From Sphingomonas sp. HDW15A (GTDB lineage: Bacteria > Pseudomonadota > Alphaproteobacteria > Sphingomonadales > Sphingomonadaceae): a DNA stretch of 64,000 bases. Every line of letters starts with the position of its first letter. Within the stretch, counting starts at the first letter, position 1. The position numbers and the translations under genes were made by a program. The notes below the pieces were generated by a model. It worked only from the letters and a program-made list of their open reading frames with translations, ran no database searches and was not told the DNA's origin. Below are positions 1 to 9,266 of the stretch, piece by piece. The DNA lies in assembly GCF_011301715.1 (NCBI RefSeq), contig NZ_CP049870.1:806001-870000 (forward strand), read 5' to 3'.

Positions 1-63
1 CTGATACGGTCAGTACCGCTATCCGAAGGGGTAGAAGGCCAAGTTTTTGTCGATACCGGCCAT

Positions 64-525
64 TCAGGAACTCCATCGTGAGCGGTCTGCTCGGTCTATG
101 ATCGTTGGTTCAATCCAAGTTGAACCGTCAACCGTGTCTTCCCGCTTCCAGAAATACGCGTCGGTCTTTAGCCGATCCATGGCATATTCTGCCGCCTCGA
201 ACGAGGCGCGCCGATGCGGAGACGCGGTAGCCACAAAGACGATTGCCTCGTTGGGCCTGACGAGGCCGCATCGATGGACAATGCGAATGGCGCTCGTGCC
301 AAAACGCTTTCCGGCGTCCTCAGCGATGCTGTTTAGGGATGCCAGGGTCAGCCGCGGATGATGATCGAGAAACATGCCGGTCACCTTCGCTCCACTGACG
401 GAAGTGGGACGTGCGATCCCGACAAAGGTGACCGCGGCTCCCTCTGTTGTAAGGCCGGACTGGAAAGTTGCGAATTCGGCGATTGGATCAAGATCGTCGG
501 CTGCAAGGCAGGTTTCACACCGCAT
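64..525 (-). CDS. moaE: Molybdopterin synthase catalytic subunit MoaE
   Basis: This is the large subunit of molybdopterin synthase, which with thiocarboxylated MoaD converts cyclic pyranopterin monophosphate to molybdopterin in the cytoplasm. The family signature is clear: the GxxR-type start (FVGIARPTS), the central IRIVHRCGLVRPNE block, and the C-terminal AYFWKRE with the conserved Lys and TWIEP. I chose the ATG at 525, immediately after the moaD stop (TGAGATG), which gives 153 residues. A longer reading from 570 would overlap moaD by over 40 bases and add residues foreign to the family. It is co-transcribed with moaD. Confidence 0.93.
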   Translation of the reverse strand: MRCETCLAADDLDPIAEFATFQSGLTTEGAAVTFVGIARPTSVSGAKVTGMFLDHHPRLTLASLNSIAEDAGKRFGTSAIRIVHRCGLVRPNEAIVFVATASPHRRASFEAAEYAMDRLKTDAYFWKREDTVDGSTWIEPTIIDRADRSRWSS

Positions 526-526
526 C

Positions 527-769
527 TCAGCCGCCTGAAAGAGGGGGGAGGAATTCGACGACGTCCGCATCGGTGATTCTGGTCTCGTCGTTCACGATCG
601 CGTCTTCCACGCAAGCCATTGTCCGTCCGCCAAGATCGGCTGACGCTTCGGGATACAATTCGGCCAAAGTGGCGCGCAGGTCCGAGATGGTCTGCGTACC
701 GGGGGGCGGTTTGAACTCGAGTTGTTCGCCCAGCACTTCACCAAGCTTGCCGTAGAATCTGACTTTCAA
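527..769 (-). CDS. moaD: Molybdopterin synthase sulfur carrier MoaD
   Basis: This is the small ubiquitin-like subunit of molybdopterin synthase. It ends in the diagnostic Gly-Gly (PPLSGG), whose C-terminal glycine is thiocarboxylated. I prefer the TTG start at 769: it is preceded by a strong ribosome-binding site (GGGAGGA, 777-783) and gives an 80-residue protein beginning MKVRFYGKLGEVLG, the usual MoaD start and length. A GTG at 802 would add eleven atypical residues and lies upstream of the start site predicted from the FNR-type box. The gene heads a moaD-moaE operon. Confidence 0.9.
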   Translation of the reverse strand: MKVRFYGKLGEVLGEQLEFKPPPGTQTISDLRATLAELYPEASADLGGRTMACVEDAIVNDETRITDADVVEFLPPLSGG

Positions 770-789
770 GGCACCGTCCTCCCGCTGCT

Positions 790-830
790 CGAATATGACC
801 ACACTTTCTCGAGCCTTTGATCCATATCAA
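790..830. promoter_or_regulatory. FNR/FixK-type anaerobox between moaD and hemN
   Basis: Bases 817-830 read TTGATCCATATCAA, a perfect match to the TTGAT-N4-ATCAA site of FNR/FixK/FnrL regulators. Its centre (823.5) lies about 41 bases from the moaD transcription start implied by a TATTCG-like -10 element on the minus strand (790-795), the classic class II activator geometry. In the other direction the centre is exactly 41.5 bases from the hemN ATG. The target gene types (anaerobic coproporphyrinogen oxidase, molybdenum cofactor) suit oxygen control. Which gene, or both, it drives is inferred. Confidence 0.8.
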
Positions 831-864
831 CGTGTGGGCGACCATTGGTGTGCAAGCGGCCCCT

Positions 865-2190
865 ATGTGGAAATTTCTTCCAGAACTGCTGGCTACACCA
901 GTCCCTCGCTATACCAGCTATCCAACCGCGGCCGAGTTCCATGAAGGCATAGGCGAATCTGAGCAGTGCGCCGGCCTGAAAGGCGTAGGCGCGGAAGAGG
1001 AGATATCCTTGTATCTCCATATCCCATATTGCCGCGAGATCTGCTGGTACTGCGGCTGCAACACGGGCGCGGCCAATAAAAGCCAGCGGCTGGCAAACTA
1101 CCTGGAACGGCTCACGCAGGAAATTGACCTTGTGGCGGCCGGCCTGGATGGCCGCGGCCGCGCCGTCCGCGTTTCTTTTGGTGGCGGCAGCCCCAACGCG
1201 ATCGCGCCAGAGCAATTCCTGGCTCTGATGGATCATCTCAAGTCGGCCTTTGCACTTCCAAGTTCGACAGAGATTTCGGTTGAAATCGATCCACGTGGTT
1301 TCGATGAAGCATTTGCCGAGGCCCTGGCCGGGGCGGGGGTTACCAGGGCAAGCTTGGGCGTTCAGACTTTCAGTCCCGAGATCCAGGCCGCGATCGGCCG
1401 AATTCAGCCCCGGCACGCGATCGAGCGATCCGTTTCGCTATTGCGCAGTGCCGGGATCACCTCGCTGAATTTCGATCTAATGTACGGCTTGCCTCGCCAG
1501 GACGAGGCAGCATTGGTGGAGAGCATAGAAGAAAGTCACGATTTCGGCGCGGATCGCCTGGCGGTCTTTGGGTATGCTCATGTGCCCCATATGGTACCGC
1601 GCCAGCGTCGAATCGACACGGAATCGCTGCCTGATGCGCCGCTACGTTTTCGCCAGGCGAACACCGCCTATGACTGGCTGGTATCGCGGGGTTGGAAGGC
1701 GGTCGGGTTCGACCATTTCGCACGTAGTCATGATCCATTGAGCTTGGCGGCCCGAGAGGGAAGAGTTCGGCGGAATTTCCAAGGCTTCACTGATGACCGC
1801 TGCGATACGCTGATCGGACTAGGTGCTTCGGCGATCAGCCGATTTCCGGGGGCATTGGTCCAGAACGAGCGAAATAGTGGCCGCTATTCGATGAAGGTGG
1901 GGCTTGGGCGACTGGCCGGTGCAAAAGGCGTGGCAACTCCTCCCAGCGAGCGCTTGCGCGGGCGTCTCATCGAGGAGTTATTGTGCCAGGGATCGACCGA
2001 CATTGGCAAAATGCCCGAACGGCTGACAGTGCGTTATCGGCTGCGCGACTTCGAGGCTTCGCGGCTCATCCGTTGGACGGACTGGCGTCTCGAGTTGCTG
2101 GAAGGTGCAATACCCTATGCACGAAGCGTGGCCGCTGCTCTCGATCCTTGGCGTAAGCAATCGACGAAACAGTTCTCCACCGCCGTGTAA
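865..2190 (+). CDS. hemN: Oxygen-independent coproporphyrinogen III oxidase HemN
   Basis: This is a radical-SAM enzyme that decarboxylates coproporphyrinogen III to protoporphyrinogen IX without oxygen, for haem synthesis. Near residues 56-65 it has the radical-SAM cysteines in PYCREICWYCGC (Cx3Cx2C plus a fourth Cys), followed by SFGGGSPN, EIDPRG and the C-terminal HemN region. The N-terminus MWKFLPELLATPVPRYTSYPT is family-typical, so I chose the ATG at 865 (441 residues). An in-frame TTG at 817 lies inside the FNR-type box. There is no good ribosome-binding site before 865, so a leaderless transcript is possible. Confidence 0.93.
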   Translation: MWKFLPELLATPVPRYTSYPTAAEFHEGIGESEQCAGLKGVGAEEEISLYLHIPYCREICWYCGCNTGAANKSQRLANYLERLTQEIDLVAAGLDGRGRAVRVSFGGGSPNAIAPEQFLALMDHLKSAFALPSSTEISVEIDPRGFDEAFAEALAGAGVTRASLGVQTFSPEIQAAIGRIQPRHAIERSVSLLRSAGITSLNFDLMYGLPRQDEAALVESIEESHDFGADRLAVFGYAHVPHMVPRQRRIDTESLPDAPLRFRQANTAYDWLVSRGWKAVGFDHFARSHDPLSLAAREGRVRRNFQGFTDDRCDTLIGLGASAISRFPGALVQNERNSGRYSMKVGLGRLAGAKGVATPPSERLRGRLIEELLCQGSTDIGKMPERLTVRYRLRDFEASRLIRWTDWRLELLEGAIPYARSVAAALDPWRKQSTKQFSTAV

Positions 2191-2200
2191 CGCGCTCGCG

Positions 2201-2908
2201 CTAGGCCCCAGCACTATCCAATGCGCTTTTGACGACAGGAGCCATTCGCCCCGCGACGATCTCGACGCCGCGCGCATTGGGATGGATGTCATCGCCGAGC
2301 ATCAGGTCTTTGTTTCCGACCACGCCCTCCAGCGTGAAGGGATAAAGCGAGACGTCATATTTTTCCGCGAGATCGCGGTAGATGACGTTGAAGGCATTTG
2401 CGTAATCCGGACCCATGTTGGGCGCGGCGATTATTCCGCTAAGCATTGCCGGGATATTCCGCCGCTTAAGCTCGGCCAGGATCGCATCGAGGTTCTGGCG
2501 CGTCTGCTCGGGGGATATGCCGCGCAACATGTCGTTTCCGCCAAGGCCTACGATCACCAGGTCGGGTTTGCGGGGCTGACCGTCGAGCGTGAAGGCGAGG
2601 CGTTGCAGCCCTGCCGCACTGGTGTCGCCGGAGACACCGGCATTGACCACCTCGGCCTCGACACCTGCTTTGGCGAGCGCGCGGTCCAGCGCCGGGGCGA
2701 GACCCTCATTCTGAGCTAGCCCATATCCCGCAAAGAGGCTGTCGCCGAACGCCACGATCAGCGGCCCCGCTTCCTTGGCTGGCGATGCGATAGGCGGCGG
2801 TGCAACGGCATTTTGCGGTGCCGGCGGCGGCGGCTCATCACGAGAACATGACACAAGCGCTTGGACAAGCAGCAGCAGTCCACCATATGAAGTCCACGTC
2901 TTCGCCAA
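2201..2908 (-). CDS. tesA: Arylesterase/lysophospholipase TesA-like lipoprotein
   Basis: This is an SGNH-fold hydrolase of the TesA (thioesterase I / lysophospholipase L1) family. Block I is VAFGDSLFAGYG, block III contains GGND and block V is DDIHPN, giving the Ser-Gly-Asn-His and Asp catalytic residues. The N-terminus has a hydrophobic stretch ending in a lipobox (LVSC), so it is probably a lipoprotein. The start is TTG, preceded by GGGAAGG. It is divergent from ybbA with only about 14 bases between the starts. The tesA / ybbA / ybbP neighbourhood is conserved in proteobacteria. Confidence 0.88.
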   Translation of the reverse strand: MAKTWTSYGGLLLLVQALVSCSRDEPPPPAPQNAVAPPPIASPAKEAGPLIVAFGDSLFAGYGLAQNEGLAPALDRALAKAGVEAEVVNAGVSGDTSAAGLQRLAFTLDGQPRKPDLVIVGLGGNDMLRGISPEQTRQNLDAILAELKRRNIPAMLSGIIAAPNMGPDYANAFNVIYRDLAEKYDVSLYPFTLEGVVGNKDLMLGDDIHPNARGVEIVAGRMAPVVKSALDSAGA

Positions 2909-2922
2909 GGAACCTTCCCTTC

Positions 2923-3621
2923 ATGACATCGTCGACGACGGCCGATCCTATCGCGATCCGCGCCAAGAATGTCACCCTTACTCTCGGAACGAAAACGGCC
3001 CCGGTCGAAATCCTGCGAGGAGTCGACGTCGAGGTCCGCCACGGCGAGAGCGTGGCGATCCTCGGCGCGTCTGGCTCGGGCAAGTCCTCCCTGATGGCGG
3101 TCTTGTCCGGCCTGGAAAGAGCGACGGGTGGGAGCGTCAACATCAACGGCGTGGAATTCTCGAATCTTGGCGAAGATGAATTGGCGAAGGCCAGGCGCGG
3201 CAGAATCGGAATCGTGCTCCAGGCCTTTCATCTCCTGCCGACCATGACCGCGGTCGAGAATGTCGCCGTACCTCTCGAGCTCGCTGGCCGCGAAGATGCT
3301 TTCGAGCGTGCCGCTCAAGAACTCACGGCTGTTGGTCTGGGGCACCGTCTCAACCATTATCCGGCGCAGCTGTCCGGGGGCGAGCAGCAACGCGTTGCGA
3401 TCGCGCGCGCAGTCGCACCAAACCCGGCCATCCTCTTTGCCGACGAGCCCACGGGGAATCTCGATGCGGCGACCGGTGCGGCGATCATCGACCTGCTCTT
3501 CGAGCGTCAGAAGGCCGCGGGTGCGACACTGGTCATCATCACGCACGACCCTGCCCTTGCAGACCGCTGCGACCGGATCCTGTCGATGACCGATGGCAAG
3601 CTGGGCGAGCTGGTTTCGTGA
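2923..3621 (+). CDS. ybbA: ABC transporter ATPase, YbbA/LolD type
   Basis: This is the ATP-binding subunit of a MacB/LolD-like exporter class often found beside tesA. Walker A is GASGSGKSS, the signature motif is LSGGEQQR, Walker B runs ILFADEP, and the switch histidine lies in ITHD. I chose the ATG at 923 bases past 2000 ([12 protein letters not shown]), giving 232 residues; an upstream ATG at 2887 is in frame but overlaps tesA. The stop overlaps the permease start as GTGA, implying translational coupling. The substrate is unknown; lipid or lipoprotein handling is inferred from the family. Confidence 0.9.
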   Translation: MTSSTTADPIAIRAKNVTLTLGTKTAPVEILRGVDVEVRHGESVAILGASGSGKSSLMAVLSGLERATGGSVNINGVEFSNLGEDELAKARRGRIGIVLQAFHLLPTMTAVENVAVPLELAGREDAFERAAQELTAVGLGHRLNHYPAQLSGGEQQRVAIARAVAPNPAILFADEPTGNLDAATGAAIIDLLFERQKAAGATLVIITHDPALADRCDRILSMTDGKLGELVS

Positions 3622-6136
3622 CACGGCTGAACTGGCCGGCCGCCTGGCGAATTGCGCGCCGCGATCTTCATGCCGGCTTTCGCGGTCTTCGGCTCTTGTT
3701 CGTCTGCCTCTTCCTGGGTGTTGCTACGCTTGCCGCTATTGGGAGCCTGACCGCGGCGATCACGAAGGAGCTGGGAAGCCAAGGCCGAACCCTTCTCGGC
3801 GGCGATATCGAGATTGCCATGACCCAGCGCGGGGCGACCCCGGATGATCTGGCGGCGCTGCGCCAATATGGAAAGCTGAGCGAGACGGTCCGGACCCGCG
3901 CAATGGCGCAGCGGAACGAACCTGCGAACGAGGGCCCTGCCGCCGTCCTGAGCGAATTGAAAGGCGTGGATTCGCTTTATCCGTTGTATGGAAAAGTTCG
4001 CCTTTCAGAAGGCGCTTATCGTCTCCCCGGTGCCGACCAGATCCTAATCGACGAGGCGCTGGCTGAGCGGCTCTCGCTCCAGGCAGGCAGCCGCCTGCGC
4101 TACGGGACTGCAAGTTTTGTCGTGACAGGCATCATTGTCGACGAGCCGGACCGGGTAGGGGAAGGCTTCACCTTTGGGCCGGTCGCGATCGTTTCGCTCG
4201 ACGGATTGCGACGGACTGGCCTCATTCAGCCGGGCAGCCTTTATGAAAGCAAATACCGTCTTCGCCTGCCTGTCGGCAGCGATGCCAAGGTCGTGCGAGA
4301 GCAGTTCGAAAAGCGGTTCGCGGCGAAAGCCTGGGAATATAAGGACCATGAACGCGCCGCGCCCGGAGCCGGGCGCTTCTTCGAGCGGATGGGCCAGTTT
4401 CTTGCGCTGATCGGGTTGGCCGCGCTCGTCATCGCGGGGATTGGGGTCAGCAACGGAGTCGGGTCCTACCTGGGGCAGAAGCGCTCGGGAATTGCGACCA
4501 TGAAGGTCCTCGGCGCGAGCTCGTCGGATATCGAGCGAATTTACTTGCTGCAGGTGGGCGCAGTGGCCTTGGTTGCCATAGTAGTGGGGCTCACGGTCGG
4601 AGCGCTTCTTCCACCACTCATCGTGGCCGTGATCGGTGACGTGCTGCCCGTCGCCCCAGGTTTCCAGATCCACCCTTTGCCGCTGGCGGTAGCAGCGGCC
4701 TACGGACTTCTCATCGCCCTCATTTTCACCGTCCCGCCAGTGGCAAAGGCGAGGACACAACCAGCGGCAGCTATTTTCCGGTCCCAGGTCGAGACTCGGA
4801 CTTCGTTTGACCGCCGAACAATCGGAATCGTTCTTATCGCTGGCGCGGTCCTTGTCGGTATCGTTCTCTGGACAGCGCGCGAGCCGCTGTTTGCGGCAAG
4901 CGTGCTCGGCGCGGTATCAGGAACGCTGCTGCTCCTGCTCGTTCTTGGCTGGTCCCTCACTCGCCTGTCCCGCCGCATTCCAAGTCCGCGTCGGCCGTTA
5001 GTTCGACTGGCCGTGGCCAATCTTTCCCGACCAGGCGCGCAAACGACGGCATTGGTCGTCGCGCTGGGCCTGGCTTTGACGTTATTCGTAACACTGGCTG
5101 GCATCCAGACGAGCCTGGACTCCGAGATCAGCAGGACCGTGCCGTCCAAGGCACCGAACTTGTTCGTGCTCGATATTCCCAAGGACAAGGAAGCGCGTTT
5201 CCGATCCCTCGTCGAAAAACAGGCGGGAGGCGCCGAGGTTAACGTCGTTCCCGCCTTGCGCGGAACGATCGTGGCCTACGGCAACCAGCGCGTCTCCGAT
5301 CTCGAGGAGCTTCCCGACGGTGCCTGGTTCCTGCGCGGCGAGCGCGGCGTGACCTACAGCGCCGGCATCCCGGAAGGCAGCGAGGTCGTTGCAGGGCGGT
5401 GGTGGCAAAGTGACTACAAGGGAGAGCCGCTCGTCTCACTCGATGCTGAAGCCGCAAAGACATTGCAGATTGGTGTCGGGGACACGCTCACCGTCAATAT
5501 CCTCGGACGCGAAATTCGGGCCCGCATCGCCTCGCTTCGCAAGGTCAACTGGGACACGCTGGGCTTCAACTATATCCTGGTGTTCCCGCCGGGTACGCTT
5601 GCCTCTGCTCCCCACAACCTGACCGCCACCATCACCATGCCAGCCTCGCGCGACGGAGCGATGACGCGTGCACTGCTGGCGGAATTCCCCAGTGCCTCAG
5701 TAATTGCGGTCGGGACTTGATTGGCCAAGTCGGCTCGTTGCTTGGACAGATGTCGAGCGCGATATTTGCTGCCGCTTCGATCGCTATACTTGCCGGGATC
5801 GCCGTCCTGGTCGGAGCAATCGCAGCCGCGCGACAGTCGCGCGCTTATGACAGCGTGATCATGAAGACGCTCGGAGCCACGCGCCGCCAGTTGCTCGCGG
5901 GCCAGGCCCTCGAATATGGCATGCTGTCGCTCATTCTAGCCGCGGTCGCGTTGGTCCTTGGCCTTGCAGCAGCGTGGACTGTCATCGTCCAGATCTTCGA
6001 GTTCGGGTGGGCCCCCGATTGGTCGATCGTTCTTTCGACATTGTTTGGGGGGGCGCTTTTGACGCTCCTGATAGGCCTGGCAGGGTCGCTCCCCTTGCTT
6101 TCGGTCCGACCGTCACAGGCCTTGCGGCAGCTCTGA
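3618..6136 (+). CDS. ybbP: ABC transporter permease YbbP-like (frameshifted in this sequence)
   Basis: This is the partner permease of ybbA: a large FtsX/MacB-type protein with an N-terminal membrane anchor, a periplasmic domain, two clusters of transmembrane helices and a final FtsX domain. Translation from the GTG at 3618 stops at 5720 after SASVIAVG, and the rest of the protein (DLIGQVGSLLGQ onward) continues one frame back from 5714 to 6136. One extra G in the GGG at 5712-5714 restores a continuous 839-residue protein, the normal family length. It is either a sequencing error (favoured) or a recent frameshift. Confidence 0.88.
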
Positions 6137-6207
6137 CGGCGCTCGCCGATATTGACTGGGTTTAATTCGGCTGGATTGCGGCTCTCGCGGGCGATAAGCA
6201 TCGGTCC

Positions 6208-7380
6208 ATGGACGCGCGGCGCAAACCAGCAAAGCTTCCCGGCAAGGAAGAGGCCTACGAGGATACGGTTGACGCGAAGCGCGTCCGGCTACTCGCCTCC
6301 CTGACGTTGATCGGCGGGGTCGGGCTCCTGCTCGGGCTTCCCTTTGCTCTCCGGGCAGGGGCCGAATTCTTCCTTCCCGTGACCGCAGCACTGGTGATCG
6401 CCATCGCGCTGGTTCCGATGCTCGAGTGGTTCGAGCGGCGCGGCGTTCCCTCGAAACTCGCGTCGGCGCTTTGCGTGGTCATCTTCCTTGCCATCGCGAC
6501 CTTCGCAGCCCTCTCGATTGTTCTTCCCGCGATTGACTGGGTGGCGCTGGTGCCTGAACGGATCGATCGCGTAACGGCCACTTTGCAGCCGGTGCTTGAT
6601 CTCTATGCGAGCCTCGAGCGGTTCGTGGACAATATCGCCTCGCGAATCGCCAGCTCGGCCGAAACTGGCAGGGAAGTAAGGATTGCCACCCCCAATTCGA
6701 TGATGGGGATCATCGCGGCCTCCGCTCCGCACGCGGCCATCCAGCTCTTCTTCGCGCTGCTGGTAATCTATTTCTTTCTCGCGGGCTGGACCGGCATGCG
6801 CCGTCGCACGATCAAGAGCCGCGGAAGCTTCGAAGGGGCGATGACGACCGCCCGCGTGATCCAGCAGGTCGTCGAAGCAACCTCGACCTACATCGGCACG
6901 ATTACGGTTATCAACGTTTGCCTGGGTGCGGTTACGGCGCTCATTCTTTGGGGCCTTGGCATGGACTCGGCGCTGATGTGGGGCGGCATCGTCGCGGTCT
7001 TGAACTACATCCCTTACCTCGGGCCGATCGTCACGTCCGTCTTGCTGTTCATCGGCGCACTGATGACGTTTCCTGACATCTGGGCGGCAATGCTCCCGCC
7101 ACTGATTTTCCTCGCGCTGCACACCGTCGAGGCCAATGCGATCACGCCGATGATCGTAGGGCAGAAGATCGAGGTGAATCCGCTTCTGATCCTTCTCTCG
7201 CTAAGCTTCTGGGCCTGGGTCTGGGGGACGACAGGGGCGCTTCTGGCGGTTCCCTTGCTGATTATCATCAAGACAGTCTTCACCGCAGCCGGCACGCCGG
7301 ACATCGCGGGATTCCTTTTCGAGGAAGGAAGTTTGACCCACGTCGGCGACGAGGACGAAAAAGACGACGAGGCCCGTTGA
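6208..7380 (+). CDS. AI-2E family (PerM-like) transporter
   Basis: This is a 390-residue polytopic membrane protein of the AI-2E/PerM exporter family. It has two N-terminal helices, a soluble domain (about residues 110-170), and a C-terminal block of five or six helices with the family features GGIVAVLNYIPYLGP and the ...NPLLILLSLSFWAWVWG region near the end. The charged C-terminal tail (DEDEKDDE) is unusual but harmless. The substrate is not predictable from sequence: TqsA exports autoinducer-2, but other members act as Na+/H+ antiporters. It lies upstream of tRNA-Asp. Confidence 0.9.
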   Translation: MDARRKPAKLPGKEEAYEDTVDAKRVRLLASLTLIGGVGLLLGLPFALRAGAEFFLPVTAALVIAIALVPMLEWFERRGVPSKLASALCVVIFLAIATFAALSIVLPAIDWVALVPERIDRVTATLQPVLDLYASLERFVDNIASRIASSAETGREVRIATPNSMMGIIAASAPHAAIQLFFALLVIYFFLAGWTGMRRRTIKSRGSFEGAMTTARVIQQVVEATSTYIGTITVINVCLGAVTALILWGLGMDSALMWGGIVAVLNYIPYLGPIVTSVLLFIGALMTFPDIWAAMLPPLIFLALHTVEANAITPMIVGQKIEVNPLLILLSLSFWAWVWGTTGALLAVPLLIIIKTVFTAAGTPDIAGFLFEEGSLTHVGDEDEKDDEAR

Positions 7381-7425
7381 CAGCTTTCGGGAGCCAGCCT
7401 AGTTGGCCGCCACCTGCAAGGGACT

Positions 7426-7502
<77 letters not shown>

Positions 7503-7532
7503 TCCTCGTCATGTCGATGGATTGGCCAGGCC

Positions 7533-9227
7533 TCAGCGAGGCCGCTTCGTCACACGCTTCGGCTGATATTTCGGTTTGGGCCGGGGGTGAGCCATTGGCG
7601 GGCGCCTGGTCTGATTTGCCGCGTCCGCTTCGCGCGGCGGCGCCTGCTCGATCATCAGGCCCTCGTCCTCTGGAGCGATGACCGCTCGGCGAAGCGCTTT
7701 GATGAACCCGGGCGCCGCGCGCTGCGAGACCTCGAAGTAGCTTTCATTGGCCGCAACGCGGATCGCGCCGATGTCGTTGCGGTTCACGTGGCCGTAGCGA
7801 CAGATCAAGGGCAGCAGCCACCGCGGATCGGCATTATGGCGCCGGCCGGCATTGAGGCGGAACCAGGTCGAACCTTCGAACCCGGAACGCGGACCCTGCT
7901 CGCGCCGTTCTTCGCGGCCACCCGCCGAAAGGATGTCTTCTGGCGCCGGCAAATCGGTTCGCAATGAGCGGACAAGCGCAGTGGCGATCGTCTCGGGCGA
8001 AAGCGTGGACATCAGATGTTCGGCGAGCTGGCGGTCGTCTTCGTCGGCTTCGACCGGCACAGATAGCGTTTCAAGCAGCCTGGCCCGGTCCTTGGAGCGA
8101 ATCTGCTCGGGCGTGGGCGGTTCAATCCATTCGGCCTGGATTCGAGCGCTGCGGAGCATCGTCTCGACATTCCGGCGGCGTCGGAACGGCACTACCAGCA
8201 CCGCTATCCCCTTGCGCCCCGCGCGCCCGGTCCGGCCGGATCTATGCTGGAGCGCCTCCGCATCCCGCGGGAGCTCGACGTGGATGACCAGCGAGACGGA
8301 AGGAAGATCGATGCCGCGCGCGGCGACGTCGGTGGCCACGCAAACGCGCGCGCGCTTGTCGCGGAGGCTCTGCAGAGCGTTGTTACGCTCGCTCTGGCTA
8401 TGCTCGCCCGATAGCGCCACCGCCTGGAAGCCACGCTCCGTCAGGCTCGCGTGGAGCCGGCGTACGGCATCCCGGGTCGCGCAGAACAGGATTGCCGTCT
8501 CTGCCTCGTGAAGTCGGAGCAAGTTGACCACGACATGCTCGATATCGGGCGGGGAGACCGCGACCGCCTGGTAGGCAATGTCGGCATGAGCTTCGCGCTC
8601 GCCGAGAGTTTCGATTCGCAGCGCATCTTTTTGGTAGCGCTTGGCGAGGGCCACGATTGGTCGCGGCATCGTCGCGGAGAACAGCAAGGTACGACGCTCG
8701 GTTGGGGTGGCGTCGAGGATTTCCTCGAGCTCTTCCCGAAATCCCATGTCGAGCATTTCGTCGGCCTCATCCAGTACCGCGACCCGTAGCGAAGACAAGT
8801 CGAGAGCGCCCCGCTCGAGGTGGTCGCGAAGGCGGCCTGGAGTTCCCACGACGATGTGCGCACCGCCATGAAGCGCTCGACGCTCCTTCATCGGGTCCAT
8901 ACCGCCAACGCAGGTGACCACGCGCGCCCCCGCAGAAGCATAGAGCCATTCGAGTTCCTTACTGACCTGGATGGCAAGCTCGCGGGTCGGAGCAATCACC
9001 AGGCCCAAGGGCTCGCGCGTCCATGGCGCGCGCTCGCCTTCGAGGAGCTGGCCGGCGATCGCGAGTCCGAAGGCCACAGTCTTGCCCGACCCGGTCTTGG
9101 CGGAGACGATCAGGTCGCGGCCCTCGGCCTGCTCTTCGATGACGGCAGTTTGGACCGAGGTGAGGGTGTCGTAGCCGCGCGCAGCCAGCGCTTCGCCGAG
9201 CGCGGGATGAATATGGGAATGTTGCAT
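7533..9227 (-). CDS. DEAD-box ATP-dependent RNA helicase (DeaD/CsdA-like)
   Basis: This is a 564-residue RNA helicase. Motif I is SAKTGSGKT, motif II is DEAD, motif III is SAT and motif VI is HRSGRTGRAGRKG. The C-terminus carries a DbpA/CsdA-type RNA-binding domain (about residues 470-535, with YGHVNRNDIGAIRV) and then a basic, proline-rich tail (PRPKPKYQPKRVTKRPR). This architecture matches DeaD/CsdA, which acts in ribosome assembly and cold adaptation, more than RhlE. The gene is monocistronic, divergent from nothing nearby, and tail-to-head with the next minus-strand gene. Confidence 0.93.
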   Translation of the reverse strand: MQHSHIHPALGEALAARGYDTLTSVQTAVIEEQAEGRDLIVSAKTGSGKTVAFGLAIAGQLLEGERAPWTREPLGLVIAPTRELAIQVSKELEWLYASAGARVVTCVGGMDPMKERRALHGGAHIVVGTPGRLRDHLERGALDLSSLRVAVLDEADEMLDMGFREELEEILDATPTERRTLLFSATMPRPIVALAKRYQKDALRIETLGEREAHADIAYQAVAVSPPDIEHVVVNLLRLHEAETAILFCATRDAVRRLHASLTERGFQAVALSGEHSQSERNNALQSLRDKRARVCVATDVAARGIDLPSVSLVIHVELPRDAEALQHRSGRTGRAGRKGIAVLVVPFRRRRNVETMLRSARIQAEWIEPPTPEQIRSKDRARLLETLSVPVEADEDDRQLAEHLMSTLSPETIATALVRSLRTDLPAPEDILSAGGREERREQGPRSGFEGSTWFRLNAGRRHNADPRWLLPLICRYGHVNRNDIGAIRVAANESYFEVSQRAAPGFIKALRRAVIAPEDEGLMIEQAPPREADAANQTRRPPMAHPRPKPKYQPKRVTKRPR

Positions 9228-9266
9228 GGCAGGGCGCCTACCTTTTTTCGGCGCCGAGGAACAGGG

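Noticed and set aside
817..864. Longer HemN reading from a TTG at 817
   Set aside because: The extra residues coincide with the FNR-type box and do not look like HemN; the family start is at 865.
6208..7122. Long open frame on the minus strand opposite the AI-2E exporter (6289-7122)
   Set aside because: Strongly biased Arg/Asp/His composition typical of antisense frames of a GC-rich gene; the plus-strand gene explains the region.
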